From assembly GCF_019703835.1 (NCBI RefSeq), contig NZ_AP023054.1, positions 2,479,580 to 2,543,579 of the forward strand: a DNA stretch of 64,000 nucleotides. Direction: 5' to 3'. Each line of letters begins with the position of its first letter. Position 1 is the stretch's first letter. Positions 60,481 to 64,000 of this stretch are shown one piece after another. This DNA is from Thaumasiovibrio subtropicus (GTDB lineage: Bacteria > Pseudomonadota > Gammaproteobacteria > Enterobacterales > Vibrionaceae). The notes beneath the pieces were generated by a model. It searched no databases. It had not been told where the DNA came from and was given only the letters and a program-made list of their open reading frames with translations. The position numbers and the translations under genes are program-made.

Positions 60481-60633
60481 TTATCTTTCGTTGTTTTCCG
60501 ATTCAAAAGGCTGATTATCATTATCGTCATTCTGCTGATCTCGCAACATTGCGTCACTATTTTCAGTTTCGTCAAGACCAAGATCATGCATCATTTGCTT
60601 AATGCGTTTGTTCGCAACGCGACCATGTTTCAT
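60481..60633 (-). CDS. Small acidic hypothetical protein (50 residues)
   Basis: Minus-strand frame with GGAGG six bases before its ATG (60633) and a rho-independent terminator just after it. The product starts with a basic helix (MKHGRVANKRIKQMMHDLGL) and ends in an Asn/Asp/Gln/Glu-rich tail (QQNDDNDNQPFESENNER), so it looks like a small cytoplasmic regulatory or nucleic-acid-binding peptide. I do not know the family. Ribosome site, clean frame and terminator together support a real gene that a 60-residue cutoff misses. Confidence 0.55.
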   Translation of the reverse strand: MKHGRVANKRIKQMMHDLGLDETENSDAMLRDQQNDDNDNQPFESENNER

Positions 60634-61111
60634 CACTATCCTCCAAGAGTCCTTGTTTTAAAATCTCAATGAGAAAAAGCTCCTTTAGTACACTCGATAG
60701 GCTCATGAAATGGTGCTCACTGTTAGCGATTTATCTGCACCGCCACTCTCCCTTTGGCAAGCCTCATGTTACTGATATTTATTCTTTCGGTGCTTATTCG
60801 CCTACACTGGAACATTGGCGAAAACATGACCAAAGCATGAACATCAAATAAAGTTTGGCACAAGATTGCGATATTGCCAGTCAGCGACGGAGTAATTCCG
60901 CATAGATATATCAATCAGATGAATAAAACCCATTTCAGATAAAATAACCAAAAGGAATATTAAAATACTGGTTAGATTATCTTTTTACATAGGCGATTTT
61001 ACTGACACGAACGCCTGATTTTTCACCAGCTAAGGCGTATGATTTTTCTTGCCGCGTCACAATTTACGGCACATCCGTTCTGTTCCAAACCAATACAATA
61101 TAGAGAAGATA
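60634..61111. other. Gap between two short genes
   Basis: 478 bases. Frames of 60 codons at 60669 (plus) and 63 codons at 60914 (minus) overlap each other and lack ribosome sites. Nothing else recognised. Confidence 0.35.
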
Positions 61112-61216
61112 ATGAGACCAGTAGGCTACCAACCCCACCCAAGCAGCTCCCGCGTTCGCCACGGCTTTGTCCCTGCAAAAGGCACATCAAAGAAGAACTC
61201 AAAAGCTGAAAAATAG
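61112..61216 (+). CDS. Small basic hypothetical protein (34 residues)
   Basis: A plus-strand frame from the ATG at 61112 (GAGA a few bases upstream) to the TAG at 61216, followed after 18 bases by a strong terminator. The product is basic, with SSSRVRHGFVPAKGTSKKNS followed by KAEK, and would fit a nucleic-acid or ribosome-associated peptide. No family recognised. Support is weaker than for the 50-residue gene because the ribosome site is modest. Confidence 0.4.
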   Translation: MRPVGYQPHPSSSRVRHGFVPAKGTSKKNSKAEK

Positions 61217-61234
61217 AATAAATAAAGCGCAATC

Positions 61235-61263
61235 AAGGCCCCTCTTTTCAGGGGCCTTTTTTG
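61235..61263. terminator. Bidirectional terminator after the small gene and the moa operon
   Basis: AAGGCCCCT pairs with AGGGGCCTT around a CTTTTC loop and runs into T; it overlaps the stop of the minus-strand gene (61248). Confidence 0.85.
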
Positions 61264-61790
61264 TTGCTTTTCATCATCCAAACATCATGAATCTGATTAG
61301 GGTGACAGTGTTCAGCCTCTACGGCGGCAAGCAATGCGGCCCAACGATGATGCCCTTCAATTAGGCTATAACCAGCGTGAAAGTGACGATTATCAACGAG
61401 AACAAAGTCACGCTCATGCTGATAAACAATGGGAGGAATGCGCCACGTGTGATGACGACGAAAATAGGCAATCAAAGGATCCTGATGAAAAGAGCGCCCT
61501 TGCATCCGACGCGACAACAAATTGATAACATCAGAGAAAGGCGTTTGCACCAACATGAGGCATTGCGCCGTTGTTAGCGCGGATTTTTCAAACTCTACAT
61601 GAGAGAAGTCCATCCATCCCCAGCGATAAATGACCGCTTGCCAGTGCGAGTATAGCCATTGTTCCAAAACACAAGGAGGGAAGTGGGGTAACTTTTCATG
61701 ATGACGGGATAACCATGTATCAAACGACTCGACCAAGGGAGTACCATAGCCTTTTGGCATCATCTCATAAAGTAAGCGTTGCGACCCCAT
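61248..61790 (-). CDS. ParB-like domain protein at the end of the moa operon
   Basis: 180 residues, 15 bases after the moaE stop with GAGAGG before its ATG, so it is probably cotranscribed with moaABCDE. The C-terminal part VLVDNRHFHAGYSLIEGHHR followed by WAALLAA resembles the ParB/sulfiredoxin-type nucleotide-binding loop (GxHR). The N-terminal part has several Trp-rich stretches (WLYSHWQAVIYRWGWMDFSH). No HTH is visible, so a partition role is unlikely. Function unknown; the operon position hints at a link to molybdopterin use. The terminator lies across its 3' end. Confidence 0.7.
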   Translation of the reverse strand: MGSQRLLYEMMPKGYGTPLVESFDTWLSRHHEKLPHFPPCVLEQWLYSHWQAVIYRWGWMDFSHVEFEKSALTTAQCLMLVQTPFSDVINLLSRRMQGRSFHQDPLIAYFRRHHTWRIPPIVYQHERDFVLVDNRHFHAGYSLIEGHHRWAALLAAVEAEHCHPNQIHDVWMMKSNKKGP

Positions 61791-61805
61791 CGCGCCTCTC
61801 TCGAT

Positions 61806-62246
61806 CTACCAGCGTTTTAATGCATCCGCATCTTTTTGCTCGGCTTCCACCCAGCGCTGGCCAGTTGTCGTGCACTCTTTCTTCCAGAAAGGCGCGCGGT
61901 TTTTCAAAAAATCCATCACGAACTGACAAGCAGAAAAAGCCGCTTCTCGATGGGCACTCGACGCACCAACAAACACGATCTGCTCGGTAAGTGATAGCTC
62001 ACCAACACGATGAACGATAATCAACTCACTTAACGGCCAGCGTGCTTTGGCTTGATGGGCAATCTCTTCTAGCGCAGATTCTGTCATACCCGGATAATGT
62101 TCAAGATACAGACCAGTGACGTCATGCCCTTGATTGAAATCTCGTACTCGACCAACGAAAGTCACCACCCCTCCCACGTCAGAAGAGCGACACAACTTGT
62201 CATACAGCTTGCCGACGTCAAAATCCTCAACTTGAACGCAAATCAT
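61806..62246 (-). CDS. moaE: Molybdopterin synthase catalytic subunit
   Basis: The large subunit of molybdopterin synthase that inserts sulfur from MoaD into cPMP. 146 residues from the ATG at 62246, with GGAGG upstream, one base after the moaD stop. Family segments: VGGVVTFVGRVRDFNQGHDV, LEHYPGMTESALEEIA, IIVHRVGELSLTEQIVFVGA, and the active-site Lys region in FLKNRAPFWKKEC. A longer frame to 62285 overlaps moaD. Confidence 0.95.
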   Translation of the reverse strand: MICVQVEDFDVGKLYDKLCRSSDVGGVVTFVGRVRDFNQGHDVTGLYLEHYPGMTESALEEIAHQAKARWPLSELIIVHRVGELSLTEQIVFVGASSAHREAAFSACQFVMDFLKNRAPFWKKECTTTGQRWVEAEQKDADALKRW

Positions 62247-62247
62247 C

Positions 62248-62490
62248 TTACCCTCCGGTGACAGGAGGAAAGAAAGCGACTTCATCTCCCGCTATCAATG
62301 TTTGTTGCTCATCCGCCACCATCACTTGGTTCACAGCGACCAAAGAATTGGCTAATCCACGCTCCCAATTAGCACCATGTGATATGAGTTTCGCCCGCAA
62401 CCCAGCGACCGACAAGGAAGCGTCCTCTATCTCCAACAGATCCGTACCGAGGAGCTCTCGGGTAGATGCAAAGAATCTCACTGTGATCAT
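62248..62490 (-). CDS. moaD: Molybdopterin synthase sulfur carrier subunit
   Basis: 80-residue ubiquitin-like sulfur carrier. It ends in the required Gly-Gly (FFPPVTGG), which is adenylated by MoeB and thiocarboxylated. The core is [20 protein letters not shown]. Its start overlaps the moaC stop by four bases (ATGA). Confidence 0.95.
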   Translation of the reverse strand: MITVRFFASTRELLGTDLLEIEDASLSVAGLRAKLISHGANWERGLANSLVAVNQVMVADEQQTLIAGDEVAFFPPVTGG

Positions 62491-62975
62491 GCGTTTTCCC
62501 CCTCTTTTATATAGTGCCCCGATTTGCCCCCTTGTTTCTCGACAAGCTGTAACCCCGAAATCACCATATCTTTTTGAATTGCTTTACACATGTCATAAAG
62601 CGTTAAGGCTGCGACACTCGCCGCGGTAAGCGCTTCCATTTCAACCCCCGTTTTACCGGTCAACTTACAGGTCGTTTGTACATGCACGCGATTCAGTTTA
62701 GGCTCAGGCACTAACTCGACGCTCACCTTGGTTAACATCAGCGGATGGCAAAGGGGGATGAGCTCTGATGTTTTCTTAGCCGCTTGAATACCCGCTATAC
62801 GCGCGGTCGCGAACACATCGCCCTTATGGTGTTCGCCGCGTAATATCGTCTCAAGCGTTTCGGCCGCCATTTCGACATACGCCTCTGCTCGCGCGATACG
62901 CACGGTGTCAGTCTTTAACGAGACATCTACCATATTGGCCTCTCCGTTAGAGGCGATATGAGTTAGCGCTGACAT
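62487..62975 (-). CDS. moaC: Cyclic pyranopterin monophosphate synthase
   Basis: Converts the MoaA product to cPMP, the second half of the first molybdopterin step. 162 residues: [55 protein letters not shown], and [20 protein letters not shown] with the catalytic Lys. It starts inside the 3' end of moaB (13-base overlap), so the two are coupled. Confidence 0.96.
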   Translation of the reverse strand: MSALTHIASNGEANMVDVSLKTDTVRIARAEAYVEMAAETLETILRGEHHKGDVFATARIAGIQAAKKTSELIPLCHPLMLTKVSVELVPEPKLNRVHVQTTCKLTGKTGVEMEALTAASVAALTLYDMCKAIQKDMVISGLQLVEKQGGKSGHYIKEGENA

Positions 62976-63490
62976 AAACGATTTCTCAGATGGGGCATAA
63001 AATTACACGGGCGATGTGTGGCATCAAGCTGCTGCTGAATAATGCCTTCCCAGCCAGTGCGACATGCACCTGTCGATCCCGGTAGTGCGAAGATAACCGT
63101 CTGATTTGCATAGCCAGCTAGCGCTCGCGATTGAATCGTCGAGGTGCCGATCTCTTGGTAGGATATATGTCTAAACAACTCACCAAACCCTTCTACCTGC
63201 TTATCAAACAGCACTGAGATTGCTTCGGGTGTGGTATCTCGCGCAGTAAAGCCCGTGCCGCCGGTAATCACGATCGCGTCTACATCTTCACTGGCGATCC
63301 ATGCTGAAACTAAGGCGCGAATCTGATACTTGTCATCGATAACGATTTTCTTGTCCGCTAAATGATGGCCCGCACTTTTCAGCGCATCAACCAAAAACGC
63401 GCCCGACGTATCATTCTCTTCAGTCCGGGTATCAGAAACCGTGAGCACCGCGATGTTGGCGGGGCTGAATTCTTTTGGAGCATGTCCCAT
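62963..63490 (-). CDS. moaB: Molybdenum cofactor protein MoaB (MogA-like)
   Basis: MoaB/MogA-family protein, a trimer related to molybdopterin adenylyltransferase; its exact role is debated in E. coli. 175 residues from the ATG at 63490 (AGGA upstream): [38 protein letters not shown], and [20 protein letters not shown]. The frame opens at 63517 with no ribosome site. It follows moaA by 29 bases. Confidence 0.93.
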   Translation of the reverse strand: MGHAPKEFSPANIAVLTVSDTRTEENDTSGAFLVDALKSAGHHLADKKIVIDDKYQIRALVSAWIASEDVDAIVITGGTGFTARDTTPEAISVLFDKQVEGFGELFRHISYQEIGTSTIQSRALAGYANQTVIFALPGSTGACRTGWEGIIQQQLDATHRPCNFMPHLRNRLCQR

Positions 63491-63519
63491 TTCATTATTC
63501 CTATTATTAGCGCTCAATT

Positions 63520-64000
63520 CTATCCACCAATAGACGCCAAATGCGGTGTCATACCGCTGTTGCCTTGGTGGAGGAAATGTGTCTTTTTCTTACTTTGCAG
63601 ACTCTCTCGAATCCGCGCGATTAAAGCGTCTTGTGAAGCGTCATTTGCCAGTAGATCCCTTAGTTCAACCCCAGCTTCACCAAACAGACAGAGATGAAGT
63701 TTGCCTTTTGCCGACACTCGCAGACGGTTACAGCTTTCGCAAAATCCATCATCATAGGGGAGGATCAGACCAATCTCACCGAGATAATCCGGATGTTGAT
63801 ACACTTCTGCTGGGCCATCATTTAAACGTCTCTGGGCAAGCTGCCACCCTTCGGCTAACAACTGATTGCGCAGCGAAACCCCAGACTGGTGGTACTGCGC
63901 AAAAAAGCGATCCATTTGGCCTGTCTGCATCAACTCAATAAATCGCAATTGAATGGGTTTATCTTTAATCCAAGCAAGAAACTGACGAAAGTCATGACTA
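63520..64000 (-). CDS. moaA: GTP 3',8-cyclase MoaA, C-terminal part (5' end outside window)
   Basis: Radical-SAM enzyme that starts molybdopterin synthesis from GTP. Only the C-terminal 160 or so residues are visible, since the frame is open to the window edge (first codons read [10 protein letters not shown]). It contains [15 protein letters not shown], the second iron-sulfur Cys set in [20 protein letters not shown], and the C-terminal Gly-Gly tail (LASIGG) that enters the active site. The N-terminal radical-SAM Cys motif lies outside. It leads the moaABCDE operon. Confidence 0.95.
   Translation of the reverse strand, partial: SHDFRQFLAWIKDKPIQLRFIELMQTGQMDRFFAQYHQSGVSLRNQLLAEGWQLAQRRLNDGPAEVYQHPDYLGEIGLILPYDDGFCESCNRLRVSAKGKLHLCLFGEAGVELRDLLANDASQDALIARIRESLQSKKKTHFLHQGNSGMTPHLASIGG

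Noticed and set aside
60669..60914. Two overlapping frames of about 60 codons on opposite strands
   Set aside because: Neither has a ribosome site and they overlap each other.
61023..61232. 69-codon minus-strand frame opposite the 34-residue gene
   Set aside because: No ribosome site, hydrophobic Ser/Leu-rich product, and the terminator is oriented for the plus-strand gene.
61248..61790. Chromosome partition protein ParB
   Set aside because: Only a ParB-like nucleotide loop is visible; there is no HTH and no parA neighbour.

Overview
The window is a chromosomal segment of a marine gammaproteobacterium, most likely a member of the Vibrionaceae. Three things point there: the close protein similarity I recognise to E. 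coli and Vibrio housekeeping genes, the E. coli-like blocks lrp-ftsK-lolA-rarA-serS with divergent trxB-cydD-cydC-aat-bpt-infA-clpA-clpS-cspD, and icd-rluE-mnmA-hflD-purB. A seven-gene V-type ATPase operon is unusual for the group. I cannot settle the genus without a search (Grimontia, Enterovibrio, Salinivibrio and Vibrio are all possible).

Layout. 1-4.3 kb: signalling genes, namely the tail of one hybrid kinase, a second hybrid kinase, and a PhnD-like periplasmic binding protein transcribed just ahead of the second kinase. 4.6-8.7 kb: argS, a diguanylate cyclase, a DUF924 protein and a HIT protein. 9.4-17.0 kb: a V-type ATPase operon in the order B-D-I-K-E-X-A, whose proteolipid carries residues expected for Na+ binding. 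17.2-21.2 kb: an unknown membrane-anchored protein, a divergent CDF transporter, MgtE and a small outer-membrane barrel. 21.4-23.3 kb: a complete group IIC intron with its maturase, sitting just after the serS terminator. 23.3-30.2 kb: serS, rarA, lolA, ftsK, lrp. 30.9-35.4 kb: trxB, cydD, cydC. 35.5-37.8 kb: a DUF4105/DUF3015 envelope pair. 38.5-43.5 kb: aat, bpt, infA, clpA, clpS, cspD (N-degron tagging, recognition and degradation close together). 43.8-49.4 kb: icd, rluE, mnmA, hflD, purB, with a near-perfect PurR operator ahead of mnmA. 49.6-54.2 kb: a RoxA-like cupin that has lost iron ligands, a chemoreceptor, and a MOSC protein preceded by a small coupled ORF. 54.3-60.0 kb: the oppABCDF oligopeptide importer. 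60.4-61.2 kb: two short genes missed by a 60-residue cutoff. 61.2-64.0 kb: the moaABCDE molybdopterin operon with an extra ParB-like gene at its end; moaA runs off the window.

The best candidates for something new are the permuted, apparently Na+-type V-ATPase with its DUF2764 partner, the binding-protein/hybrid-kinase pair with a perfect 18-bp palindrome upstream, the RoxA-like protein without an intact iron triad, and the short genes. No tRNA, rRNA or CRISPR array was seen.
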